22,486 nucleotides of DNA from RGIG2206 sp045648425. GTDB lineage: Bacteria; Bacillota; Clostridia; Oscillospirales; Acutalibacteraceae. The DNA lies in contig JAZRNV010000144.1 of assembly GCA_045648425.1 (NCBI GenBank), forward strand, positions 1-22,486, given 5' to 3'. Below the pieces are notes generated by a model, which saw only the letters and a list, made by a program, of their open reading frames with translations, had not been told where the DNA came from and searched no databases. Within the stretch, counting starts at the first letter, position 1. Every line of letters begins with the position of its first letter. This document shows, piece by piece, positions 13,144-19,724 of the stretch. The position numbers and the translations under genes were made by a program.

Positions 13144-13906
13144 CCTTAATCAATACTCCTTGCACCAAATAACGATAGCGAGGATCACTTATGCAGGTGC
13201 TTAAGGTCACAATCTGGTCATCTGTGGTGACCTTTACGCCCTTGCGAACATTTTTAATCATACTTTGAGGGTTGGTTGCAAAATTTATATACTCTTGAAA
13301 TACGGTTTTATCGGTAAAATCAAAAGAATTAAGTATATGGCGGTTGTCATAGCGGTATGCTGAAAAAATGCGGTAGGTTTTGATATGGCCGGGGGTGTAA
13401 ATGGTGAAAAACTCGTTTTGCTCAAAAAACGCAGGGTCACGAAAGTTGTGCAAAGTTCTGAACATAGTTTTGTTTTTCATATTATGGCCGTAGATAACGG
13501 TGTTGCGGTCGGTAAATTGATTGCTGTTGTTTCGCTGAATATATATTGAACCCGACACGCTATATTTGCGGTCAATATTGTGGGTTAAATAATAGTCGTT
13601 ATCTTCACCCGGTTGGCTTTGCAGAATAGGATAGTCTATATTGGTGTTAGGTACTGTTATCCATCCGCACACGTCGGGATTTTTTTGCGTAAGTGTTGCA
13701 AAGTCAATGGGATTGTCAACATAAACAATTTCACTGGAGACAGATGAAGACGTGTTGGATGAAACGGGCTTTTTATACGCATCCTGATTTATTCCGTCAC
13801 CACTAAACAAATACCAGAACATACAGCCCAGCAAAATAAAAAAGACAAGCAATAATGCTATGGCAATAATCAGCCATCTTTTTTTGTTTTTATTTTCTTT
13901 TTCCAC
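13127..13906 (-). CDS. srtB: Class B sortase
   Basis: Sortases are membrane-bound transpeptidases that cleave a C-terminal sorting signal and link the protein to the cell wall. The 259-residue product has an N-terminal membrane anchor (about 11-34), a Ser-rich spacer (49-58) and a class B catalytic domain. The triad is visible: His141 in YGHNMKNKTMF, Cys238 in TLSTC and Arg245 in YRYLVQGVLI (Arg243 also near). The GWI..PNTNIDYP and DNDYYLTHN segments also match class B. The start is GTG 13906 with AAGGTGG (13914-13920) seven bases upstream. It lies downstream of a small secreted protein that is its likely substrate and overlaps the LCP gene. Confidence 0.93.
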   Translation of the reverse strand: MEKENKNKKRWLIIAIALLLVFFILLGCMFWYLFSGDGINQDAYKKPVSSNTSSSVSSEIVYVDNPIDFATLTQKNPDVCGWITVPNTNIDYPILQSQPGEDNDYYLTHNIDRKYSVSGSIYIQRNNSNQFTDRNTVIYGHNMKNKTMFRTLHNFRDPAFFEQNEFFTIYTPGHIKTYRIFSAYRYDNRHILNSFDFTDKTVFQEYINFATNPQSMIKNVRKGVKVTTDDQIVTLSTCISDPRYRYLVQGVLIKDELTK

Positions 13907-13935
13907 ATCGTCACCACCTTGTCTTTAGAATACAT

Positions 13936-13973
13936 AAGCCCTACCTCGACTGCGTGCAGTAAAGGTAGGACTT
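13936..13973 (-). promoter_or_regulatory. Intergenic hairpin between the small surface protein and srtB
   Basis: CCTACCT (13940-13946) pairs with AGGTAGG (13963-13969) and extends by AAG/CTT past one mismatch. An inner ACTGC/GCAGT stem (13949-13953 with 13956-13960) caps it. There is no T run on the minus strand, so full termination is unlikely. It could protect the upstream mRNA end, giving more surface protein than sortase, or be a weak attenuator. Confidence 0.5.
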
Positions 13974-13995
13974 TAGATAAGAAATTATGCTAAAA

Positions 13996-14442
13996 TTATG
14001 CGCGTGCCTTTTTGAAAGCGATACCTGCACCGGTAAGTGCTACAAGGCAAGCAATGGCAATAAGATAAACAACGTCACCGGAAGGAGGTGAAGTGGGATC
14101 TTTGTCGCCGTCAGAACTCTTTGCATTGAAGTTAGCAACTGCCTTTACATCACTCTTGAGCTCAATAACAAGACGAGCGCTGTTAAGAGTACCCTCTTTG
14201 ATTACATAGTCGCCTTCAATAGTCCAGTTAACAAACTTGTAGTTGGTAGCAGGGCTTGCGGTAATTTCAAAAACGTTTTCGCCCTTGTCAACCTTGTTAA
14301 CAGAGCCGGCGTTGGCGTTGTTGGGAGAAACCTCACACTCATAGGTTGAAGGAATTACCGGGCTGGGAAGAGCCATGGCGCAAACAGGTAAGCACAGTGC
14401 AAACACAATTACAACTGCAATAACAGACAATAATCTTTTCAT
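13996..14442 (-). CDS. Small secreted InlB-B-repeat-like surface protein with C-terminal anchor
   Basis: The start chosen is ATG 14442: GGAGG lies nine bases upstream and a classic signal peptide begins there (MKRLLSVIAVVIVFALCLPV, cleavage likely after CAMA). An ATG at 14460 would add six residues. The 148-residue precursor has one beta-domain (about 35-108) with NVFEITASPATNYKFVNWT and KAVANF, resembling the divergent InlB B-repeat. The C-terminus is a sorting-signal-like tail: SPPSGD (118-123), a hydrophobic segment and KKARA. The motif is PPSGD rather than LPXTG. With srtB directly downstream it is a plausible sortase B substrate (inference). Its ligand or role is unknown. Confidence 0.85.
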   Translation of the reverse strand: MKRLLSVIAVVIVFALCLPVCAMALPSPVIPSTYECEVSPNNANAGSVNKVDKGENVFEITASPATNYKFVNWTIEGDYVIKEGTLNSARLVIELKSDVKAVANFNAKSSDGDKDPTSPPSGDVVYLIAIACLVALTGAGIAFKKARA

Positions 14443-14478
14443 ATCTAAAATCCTCCACATATATATTAACCTACTGTT

Positions 14479-14507
14479 ATCTTATCACAGATATATATGT
14501 TTGTCAA
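14479..14507 (-). promoter_or_regulatory. SigA-type promoter of the surface protein-srtB-LCP operon
   Basis: On the minus strand, consensus TTGACA (14507-14502), a 17-base spacer and TAAGAT (14484-14479) give a start site near 14472. It lies just downstream of a pair of TTTGTACAAA palindromes (14534-14572). Confidence 0.8.
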
Positions 14508-14533
14508 GAAGCATTTAGTTATATTTTTTCTTG

Positions 14534-14572
14534 TTTGTACAAATAAATCATTTTTGTACAAATAAATCATTT
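14534..14572. promoter_or_regulatory. Two tandem TTTGTACAAA dyads (putative operator)
   Basis: A 20-base sequence starting with the perfect palindrome TTTGTACAAA occurs twice, at 14534-14553 and 14553-14572, with a period of 19. The dyads centre about 67 and 86 bases upstream of the predicted transcription start of the minus-strand operon, an activator-like position. No regulator gene is seen nearby. Confidence 0.6.
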
Positions 14573-14581
14573 GCGGTTTAC

Positions 14582-14616
14582 AAAAAAATCCCACAGTCGG
14601 ATGACTGTGGGATTTT
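14582..14616 (-). terminator. Terminator of the large surface protein gene
   Basis: AATCCCACAGTC (14587-14598) pairs perfectly with GACTGTGGGATT (14603-14614) around the loop GGAT. On the minus strand the stem is followed by seven T (14588-14582). A shorter T run on the other side could give weak plus-strand function. Confidence 0.92.
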
Positions 14617-14630
14617 ATATCAGTTATAGA

Positions 14631-16808
14631 TTAGCCCATAACCTTTTTCTTGCCGAGTACTACTGCAACAGCAACAGCGCTGAGAAGCATTACGCAAGCA
14701 GGAAGAACAAGGTTTCTGGAATCGCCGGTGTGTACGCCGCTCTTTGAAATCTTTTCAATAGAGATTACAGACCACTCACGGCCGTTGGGGCACCAGTTAC
14801 CGCTGAGGCGGAGACCAAGCTTTGCGTTGTAGAGGGTCTCTTTTGCATCAACTGCAACAGAGGTGGTGGCTGCACTGCCGTCAGCAGGAGTCCAGCTGAT
14901 TGCTACGCCGCCAAGGTTTACGCTAACCTTGCCGTTTACATAGGTTAACTCGTACTCGCCGTTGGGAAGAACGGTAAGGTCGCTGGAAGCGATCTCTTCG
15001 CCCTTGTAGAGCAAGTATGCGGTGTAGGTGTTATCCTTATCAGCATCGGTGGGAGTGGTATCGTCGTTGCGGATGCGGAGTTCAAGATTTTCATCTTCGG
15101 TGCCGAAGTATGCTGAGCACCACTCATTATTGTAGTTGTTATAGCCGTTCTTCATCTTAAGGGTGCCCTTGAAGGTGAAGCCCTCAGACATATCGTAGTT
15201 CTTTACAGTCCATACGGTGTAGGTGGGATTACCTTGTTCAATTACGAATTCACCGTCAACAAACTTGTCGTTGTGGCCGGTCCAATCATCTGCTACGAAG
15301 CTTTCGGGTGCCCATGTGGTAAGAGCTTCGCCTCTAACGATGTTATCGCCGGGCTCGCCGCCGATCTCACGAACGGCACCGCAGTTGTTGCAATCGGTAT
15401 CGTTTTCGTCGTCAAAAACGTGCTGGGTGCAGGTTGCGCCCTCAAGCTTAATTGACTTGTAGGTTGCATGAGCGTTCCATGCGCCCTGTGACTGGAATTC
15501 AAGCACTGCCTCGCTAAGATCGATTGCATCTGCATCGTCAACATAGGTAAGGGTGCCTTCTTCGGTGCTGCCTACAATAAGTGAGTAGGTTACAGTCTTG
15601 GTTGCGGGGTCATAGCTGAGAGCAAATTCGGAATTGCCCAAGTAATAGTTGCTGAAGAAGTATTCGATGTTTCTTGCAGCTGTGTCTCTAGTCCAAACAG
15701 GATCGGTAGAATCATAAATTGCCTCGCTGGTTGCAACAACGGTACCGTCAACGGCAATCACCATAACAATGGCGTCTTTGGTATCAACTACACGAAGAGC
15801 TGCAGTGATGTTGCCAACCTTTGCACCGAGGAAGTTTTTGCCAGGCTGGCCTGCAATATTACTGGTGCCAGCGGTATATGCATTGAAGGTAAGCTCGAAA
15901 CCGTCGGTAAGAATAAAGGGTTCGTTATAGGTTGCCTTGTTAAGACTGTTGCCACTGTTAGCGTGAAGTGTGATGCTGTTGTCTGCAACGCACTGAGCGT
16001 TAGACAAAGTCCACTCCTCGGGGATGGCGGGGTTGATTGAGCTAACCACAAGACCGGTGCCATACAATGCGGTGGGAGGAGCAACCTCTTCGCCGCCTCC
16101 ATTACCGTCAGACTCTTCTGCGACGGTCAATTTAATTGACTTGTAGGTGGTGGAGCATCTGCCGCGGTTGTTGTGATAAAGTGCAATCTCTGCATCTGAA
16201 AAATCAAGAGCGCTGTCGGTATAAGAAATGCTGAACACCTGAGTAGTGCCGTGATATCTCTCGTAAGTAACGGTGTCAGTTTCAGCATCAAACTTAACAA
16301 TGTACTTAATTTCGTCAGCAGTGGGCTCGGTATTAGTTACCCAGCTGCGAATATCTGCACCTTCGGTGCCGGTAATGAGACTTGTGCCTTGCTTGACAAC
16401 TGTACCGTTTTTATCAATAACAGGTGTAACAAACTTGTTCATACCAACTATGATCTCGCCGATTTTAACGCCGTTGTGAATGTAATCATCGTCGAAGTTG
16501 CTGGTGTTTGCCTTGCCTTTTGCAGCATATTCAAGGGTAAAACCGTTAGAAAGGTCATACTTATCCTTATAGGTCAAGGTTGCGTAATTTTGGTCATTGA
16601 TTGCTGACAACTTCATGCCTGCATCAGTAACAGAGGGACTGTTGTTTGTTACAGTCCAATCGGTGATGTCAAAGCTTGAGTTCTCGAAAGAAAATGCCTC
16701 GGTCTCGAGAGCAGATTCATCAGCACCGAATGCATATACTGCACAAACACTGATTACAGTGGCCAAAAGTGCAACGATGCAAACGATACTTAAAATGCGT
16801 TTTTTCAT
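14631..16808 (-). CDS. Large secreted three-repeat surface protein with C-terminal anchor
   Basis: The 725-residue precursor has a signal peptide (about 1-29, KKRILSIVCIVALLATVISV). Three diverged repeats follow, about 45-230, 262-455 and 500-688. Each begins with a W-T or W-S/T strand, passes through LS/TDGF-L.. and ends in a strand such as TYKSIKL (221-227, 449-455). The pattern suggests LamG-like beta-sandwich domains that may bind carbohydrate (inference). Between repeats 2 and 3 lies a CxxH...CxxC segment (C460, H463, C473, C476), possibly a small metal knuckle. The C-terminus has SGVHTGD (690-696), a hydrophobic stretch (about 699-718) and GKKKVMG, a non-LPXTG anchor signal. AAAGGAG precedes the ATG by ten bases. 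It forms its own transcription unit upstream of the sortase operon. Confidence 0.88.
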   Translation of the reverse strand: MKKRILSIVCIVALLATVISVCAVYAFGADESALETEAFSFENSSFDITDWTVTNNSPSVTDAGMKLSAINDQNYATLTYKDKYDLSNGFTLEYAAKGKANTSNFDDDYIHNGVKIGEIIVGMNKFVTPVIDKNGTVVKQGTSLITGTEGADIRSWVTNTEPTADEIKYIVKFDAETDTVTYERYHGTTQVFSISYTDSALDFSDAEIALYHNNRGRCSTTYKSIKLTVAEESDGNGGGEEVAPPTALYGTGLVVSSINPAIPEEWTLSNAQCVADNSITLHANSGNSLNKATYNEPFILTDGFELTFNAYTAGTSNIAGQPGKNFLGAKVGNITAALRVVDTKDAIVMVIAVDGTVVATSEAIYDSTDPVWTRDTAARNIEYFFSNYYLGNSEFALSYDPATKTVTYSLIVGSTEEGTLTYVDDADAIDLSEAVLEFQSQGAWNAHATYKSIKLEGATCTQHVFDDENDTDCNNCGAVREIGGEPGDNIVRGEALTTWAPESFVADDWTGHNDKFVDGEFVIEQGNPTYTVWTVKNYDMSEGFTFKGTLKMKNGYNNYNNEWCSAYFGTEDENLELRIRNDDTTPTDADKDNTYTAYLLYKGEEIASSDLTVLPNGEYELTYVNGKVSVNLGGVAISWTPADGSAATTSVAVDAKETLYNAKLGLRLSGNWCPNGREWSVISIEKISKSGVHTGDSRNLVLPACVMLLSAVAVAVVLGKKKVMG

Positions 16809-16830
16809 TTTGTTTTGCTCCTTTCAAAAT

Positions 16831-16847
16831 GTTTGATTATATCAAAC
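16831..16847 (-). promoter_or_regulatory. 5' UTR hairpin next to the ribosome site of the large surface protein
   Basis: GTTTGAT (16831-16837) and ATCAAAC (16841-16847) are perfect inverted copies around TAT. On the minus-strand mRNA this hairpin lies within the predicted short leader, about five bases before the AAAGGAG ribosome site. It could stabilise the mRNA or act as a dyad binding site in DNA. Confidence 0.5.
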
Positions 16848-16852
16848 CTATA

Positions 16853-16890
16853 TACAATAGTATTGTACCACCACAGACATAAAAAGTCAA
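16853..16890 (-). promoter_or_regulatory. SigA-type promoter of the large surface protein with overlapping dyad
   Basis: On the minus strand, TTGACT (16890-16885), a 17-base spacer and TACAAT (16867-16862). The -10 forms one half of a 15-base dyad, TACAATA-G-TATTGTA (16853-16867). A protein bound there would block polymerase, so this is a candidate repressor operator. Confidence 0.7.
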
Positions 16891-17038
16891 CAAAACAACC
16901 TTCTGATATTTTCGCAAACCTGCACAAATTTCAAACAATTGCATATATCAATTTGCACAAAAGCTTGTTATTTCAGAAATAAATCTCAAGAGCTATTTAT
17001 TCAAAACTGATATTGACACAACTTTACAAATTATACTA

Positions 17039-17067
17039 TTGACTTAACCCTTCCCTTTGGTTAAAAT
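17039..17067 (+). promoter_or_regulatory. SigA-type promoter of the DUF1292 gene
   Basis: TTGACT (17039-17044), a 17-base spacer and TAAAAT (17062-17067) lie 32 bases before the ATG. TTAACC and GGTTAA (17044-17049 and 17059-17064) form an inverted repeat across the spacer. The rest of the AT-rich gap between here and the divergent surface protein promoter shows no further gene. Confidence 0.7.
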
Positions 17068-17098
17068 ATATTTAGTATCAGATTGGAGGATTAATATA

Positions 17099-17425
17099 AT
17101 GGACGATAAAATCACAAGCATTAACGAGCAGGGCGAATATGATCCCTACATCCTTTCCTTGACCGATGAAGAGGGTAAGGAATATCGCTTTGAGGTGTTA
17201 GACGATATTGATTATAACGACGGTCGATATATGGCTATGCAGCCCGTTTTTGACGATGGCGAACAAATGCTGTCCGACAGCGGTGATTTGGTCATTTTAA
17301 AGGTCGTTGACGACGGTGACGGCGAGGAAGCCCTGATCGAAATTGAGGACGATAACGAATACGAAGAGGTTGTGGCCATTTTTGCCGACCGCTTGCAGGA
17401 CTTTTTTGAAATAGACGAAGAGTAA
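17099..17425 (+). CDS. DUF1292 family acidic protein
   Basis: This is a small, highly acidic cytoplasmic protein of 108 residues. It resembles the DUF1292 (YrzB-like) family found in Firmicutes, whose function is not established. Features are DPYILSLTDEEGKEYRFEVLDDIDYNDGRYMAMQPVFDD in the N-terminal half, LVILKVVDDGDGEEALIEIEDDNEYEEVVAIFADRL in the C-terminal half, and an acidic end. The start is ATG 17099 with TGGAGG ten bases upstream; an in-frame upstream GTG at 17057 would overlap the -10 element and is rejected. No terminator separates it from the 6S RNA that begins about five bases after its stop, so the two may be cotranscribed. Confidence 0.85.
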   Translation: MDDKITSINEQGEYDPYILSLTDEEGKEYRFEVLDDIDYNDGRYMAMQPVFDDGEQMLSDSGDLVILKVVDDGDGEEALIEIEDDNEYEEVVAIFADRLQDFFEIDEE

Positions 17426-17429
17426 AAAA

Positions 17430-17627
17430 ACCGCCTGCCCTGTGCGAATAAATTTGCCCTTTATAACCCTACAACCTTTTTTAAGGGAGCCAGACTCCGA
17501 CGGCAGGCCTGCAGACCTCCCGTTACGGCTTTGACCGCTAATGGAAGAAGGGAGCGCGAAACCGTTGGGATGGCACCCACCTGCTTGATATGCAGGTTAT
17601 CAATGGGCTTATACGGCAGGGCGGGTC
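17430..17627 (+). ncRNA. ssrS: 6S RNA
   Basis: 6S RNA mimics an open promoter and sequesters sigma-A RNA polymerase, mostly in stationary phase. About 198 bases are closed by a terminal stem in which ACCGCCTGCC (17430-17439) pairs with GGCAGGGCGGGT (17615-17626), with two bulged G. The interior has the long imperfect rod and central bulge typical of Firmicute 6S RNAs. It includes GGCACCCACCTGC and the small hairpin ACCTGC/GCAGGT (17579-17584 with 17592-17597), followed by TTATCAATGGGC. No separate promoter is obvious, so the 5' end may come from processing of the DUF1292 transcript. The call rests on remembered family features and length; no covariance model was run. Confidence 0.82.
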
Positions 17628-17642
17628 ACAAAAACAAAATCG

Positions 17643-17673
17643 GAGCTTAACCTGTTGGGTTAAGCTCTTTTTT
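17643..17673 (+). terminator. Terminator after the 6S RNA
   Basis: GAGCTTAACC (17643-17652) pairs perfectly with GGTTAAGCTC (17658-17667), loop TGTTG, followed by six T (17668-17673). Confidence 0.9.
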
Positions 17674-17728
17674 GTTGTGTTAGGGTTTTATTTGCTGCTT
17701 TTTGCGGCACAATACTTTTGGTGATAAT

Positions 17729-18082
17729 GTGAAAAGCAAGCTTAAAAGCATAGGCAGCGGTATAATAATAGGCATTATTAACGGACTTTTGGGCGCAGGC
17801 GGCGGTATGCTCGCTGTGCCGATGCTTAAAAAATCAGGGCTTAATCAAAAAGAAGCTCACGCATCATCTATCGCGGTGATTCTGCCATTATCGGTTATAA
17901 GTGCGGCTGCCTATTTACTAAAAGGCAACGTTGTATTAAAAGACGCCCTCCCCTATCTTCTGCCCGGCGCTTTGGGTGCGGTGTTGGGCGCATATTTACT
18001 AAATAAAATTTCTGACAAGTGGCTGCGTAAGGTGTTTGGTGTGTTTATGATTTGGGCAGGCATTCGCCTGTTGATTAAATGA
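17729..18082 (+). CDS. TauE/SafE (TSUP) family half-transporter, N-terminal half type
   Basis: TSUP membrane proteins export or import sulfite, sulfoacetate and related anions; full-length members are about 250 residues with two homologous halves. This product has only 117 residues and about four hydrophobic segments. It begins KSKLKSIGSGIIIGIINGLLGAGGGMLAVPML with the family's GLLGAGGGM...P motif, followed by ASSIAVILPLSVISAAAY. GTG 17729 was chosen because the transporter sequence begins there and GGTGAT precedes it; a TTG at 17702 is possible. Its stop overlaps the next half-transporter gene (ATGA), so the pair is probably translated together and assembles as a heterodimer (inference). The substrate is unknown. 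Confidence 0.88.
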   Translation: MKSKLKSIGSGIIIGIINGLLGAGGGMLAVPMLKKSGLNQKEAHASSIAVILPLSVISAAAYLLKGNVVLKDALPYLLPGALGAVLGAYLLNKISDKWLRKVFGVFMIWAGIRLLIK

Positions 18083-18435
18083 TTGCGCGATTGTTGGCCG
18101 CCTTGCTTTCAGGAATTGCAGGGGCTCTGGGTATTGGCGGCGGTGGTATACTGATAATTTACCTTGCAGCAATTTGTAATATGAATCAACTGCAGTCGCA
18201 AGGGATAAACCTGCTCTTTTTCTTGCCTTGTGGCGCCATTGCCGTGGTTTTGCACGGTTTTGCCCATAGAATCAAATGGAAACGCGTGATTTGGTTTGTG
18301 CTTGGCGGTATACCCGGGGCATTAACGGGTGTGTGGTGCGCAGGATTTATCGGCACCCACTGGCTGGGCAAAATTTTTGCGGTGTTATTGTTATATTTGG
18401 GTATAAAAAGCATATTTGCAAAAGGAAAGGATTGA
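18079..18435 (+). CDS. TauE/SafE (TSUP) family half-transporter, second half type
   Basis: This is a second half-size TSUP protein of 118 residues with about four membrane segments. It starts MIARLLAALLSGIAGALGIGGGGILIIYL, whose GALGIGGGGI matches the glycine motif of the partner gene. The two ORFs may be a natural split of the usual two-halved protein rather than a recent break: each has its own start, the overlap is a clean ATGA, and the motif occurs in each. The C-terminus ends FAKGKD, encoded by the left arm of the terminator palindrome. The convergent cca gene shares that palindrome. The transported anion cannot be told from sequence. Confidence 0.88.
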   Translation: MIARLLAALLSGIAGALGIGGGGILIIYLAAICNMNQLQSQGINLLFFLPCGAIAVVLHGFAHRIKWKRVIWFVLGGIPGALTGVWCAGFIGTHWLGKIFAVLLLYLGIKSIFAKGKD

Positions 18436-18460
18436 TTAACAATCCTTTCCTTTTGCAAAT
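18414..18460. terminator. Perfect 21-bp palindromic bidirectional terminator, coding on both strands
   Basis: Left arm 18414-18434 and right arm 18440-18460 are perfect inverted complements around ATTAA. Both stop codons touch the loop: TGA of the transporter (18433-18435) and TAA of cca (18438-18436, minus strand). The stem has A-rich and T-rich ends on both sides. Confidence 0.92.
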
Positions 18461-19620
18461 TCAAATAACTCTTTCTTTTCGTTTTGCACCTTGCCTTCGG
18501 CGACAGCAGAAAAAAGCATTTGGAGGGTCTCGCCGATTTTTTTGCCGCTTATGCCAATATCAAGCAAATCGGTACCTGTGACCTCCAGCTCATTCAAGCT
18601 GTAGCACGCTCCTCTATCCTTCAAAAGATCTATAGTTTTTAGGGTTGGAGCAATATCCTTGCCGCAGATTTTGGCCGCCGTTAAATAGCGGCCCAGCTCC
18701 TGCTCCCCCAGTTGCCCTATTAGATGTGCCGTTTGGGTTGCATCCATTGGCGGAGACTTTATAAAATCACAGCATAAAGTGGCAGATTTTATTTGCTTGT
18801 TTGAGGTTTTTAAAGCTTGCATTGCAGATTTTAATTTTTCGGTGTCGCTAAAAAGGGCAAACAATGCTGCCGTTCTGATTTCTGCATCAAACGGCAAATT
18901 TTCAACGATTGTTGCGAATTGAAGCAGCTCTTCCCTACTGATTGGCTGTAAAAATGGTGAAATTACATCTGCATATTGGGTTAGCACCAACTTTACGGAT
19001 TTACCGCAAAGCAGCTTAAACAATTCTTCCCGCACCCGTTCTGCCGATATGTTTTTGAGCAGATTTGACAGCTTACTTATCGCCTTAGCTGTATCGGGAT
19101 GAATTTCAAAACCCAGTACCGATGCAAAACGAAGAGCGCGCAAAATTCTAAGTCCATCCTCATTAAAGCGTCTTTCGGCATCGCCCACGCAGCGGATGGT
19201 TTTTGCCGTTATATCCCCTTGGCCGTCATATAAATCAACAAGCTCTCCCGTGCAATCCATAGCGATTGCGTTTACTGTAAAGTCGCGACGAGCCAAATCC
19301 TCCGGCAAATCCGGGGTAAAGGTGACACTTTCGGGGCGGCGATTATCCTTATACTCACCGTCTATGCGGTAGGTGGTTATCTCTATTGGACCGTCATTGC
19401 TAAGCAAAGTCAAAGTGCCGTGCTTAAGCCCCGTTTCAATAATTTTGCAATCTGAAAAAACCTGCTGCATCTGATAAGGAAGTGCAGAGGTAGTAAGATC
19501 GTAATCGTGTGGCGTCTTACCCATTAAGGCGTCGCGCACACAACCGCCCACCAGGTAACACTCGTACCCTGCATCATTTAATTTGTTCATTGCTTTTAAC
19601 ACATATTGCGGGATTTTCAT
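18436..19620 (-). CDS. cca: CCA tRNA nucleotidyltransferase
   Basis: This enzyme adds or repairs the 3' CCA end of tRNA without a nucleic acid template. The 394-residue length matches bacterial class II enzymes. Motifs: YLVGGCVRDALMGKTPHDYDLTT near residues 22-44 (metal-binding DYD), DLPEDLARRDFTVNAIAMD near residues 103-121 (the RRDF motif), and FNEDGLRILRALRFASVLGF around 152-171. An all-helical neck, body and tail follow. AAAGGAGGTG lies upstream of the ATG, and the promoter is at 19677-19649. The last residues FAKGKDC come from the shared terminator palindrome. The enzyme could be CCA-adding or A-adding; the single gene makes full CCA addition likelier. Confidence 0.94.
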   Translation of the reverse strand: MKIPQYVLKAMNKLNDAGYECYLVGGCVRDALMGKTPHDYDLTTSALPYQMQQVFSDCKIIETGLKHGTLTLLSNDGPIEITTYRIDGEYKDNRRPESVTFTPDLPEDLARRDFTVNAIAMDCTGELVDLYDGQGDITAKTIRCVGDAERRFNEDGLRILRALRFASVLGFEIHPDTAKAISKLSNLLKNISAERVREELFKLLCGKSVKLVLTQYADVISPFLQPISREELLQFATIVENLPFDAEIRTAALFALFSDTEKLKSAMQALKTSNKQIKSATLCCDFIKSPPMDATQTAHLIGQLGEQELGRYLTAAKICGKDIAPTLKTIDLLKDRGACYSLNELEVTGTDLLDIGISGKKIGETLQMLFSAVAEGKVQNEKKELFEFAKGKDC

Positions 19621-19648
19621 TGAGCGGCACCTCCTTTTGTTATGTAAA

Positions 19649-19677
19649 AATATATCAAAAACCTATTTTTCTGTCAA
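19649..19677 (-). promoter_or_regulatory. SigA-type promoter of cca
   Basis: On the minus strand, consensus TTGACA (19677-19672), a 17-base spacer and TATATT (19654-19649). It lies directly after the alpha-operon terminator and about 30 bases before the cca start codon. Confidence 0.8.
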
Positions 19678-19682
19678 TATGC

Positions 19683-19716
19683 AAAAACACCTCTGCTTTT
19701 CAGCAGAGGTGTTTTT
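19683..19716. terminator. Terminator of the alpha operon
   Basis: AAAAACACCTCTGCT (19683-19697) pairs perfectly with AGCAGAGGTGTTTTT (19702-19716) around TTTC. On the minus strand it gives a GC-rich stem followed by T residues, eight bases after the rplQ stop. Confidence 0.92.
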
Positions 19717-19724
19717 AATGTTAA

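Noticed and set aside
14945..16102. Several ORFs in other frames within the large surface protein gene
   Set aside because: They are low-complexity shadows (Thr/Ala/Pro-rich) of a repeat-containing gene and lack ribosome sites.
17057..17098. Upstream GTG start for the DUF1292 gene
   Set aside because: It would start inside the promoter before the -10 element; ATG 17099 has TGGAGG at correct spacing.
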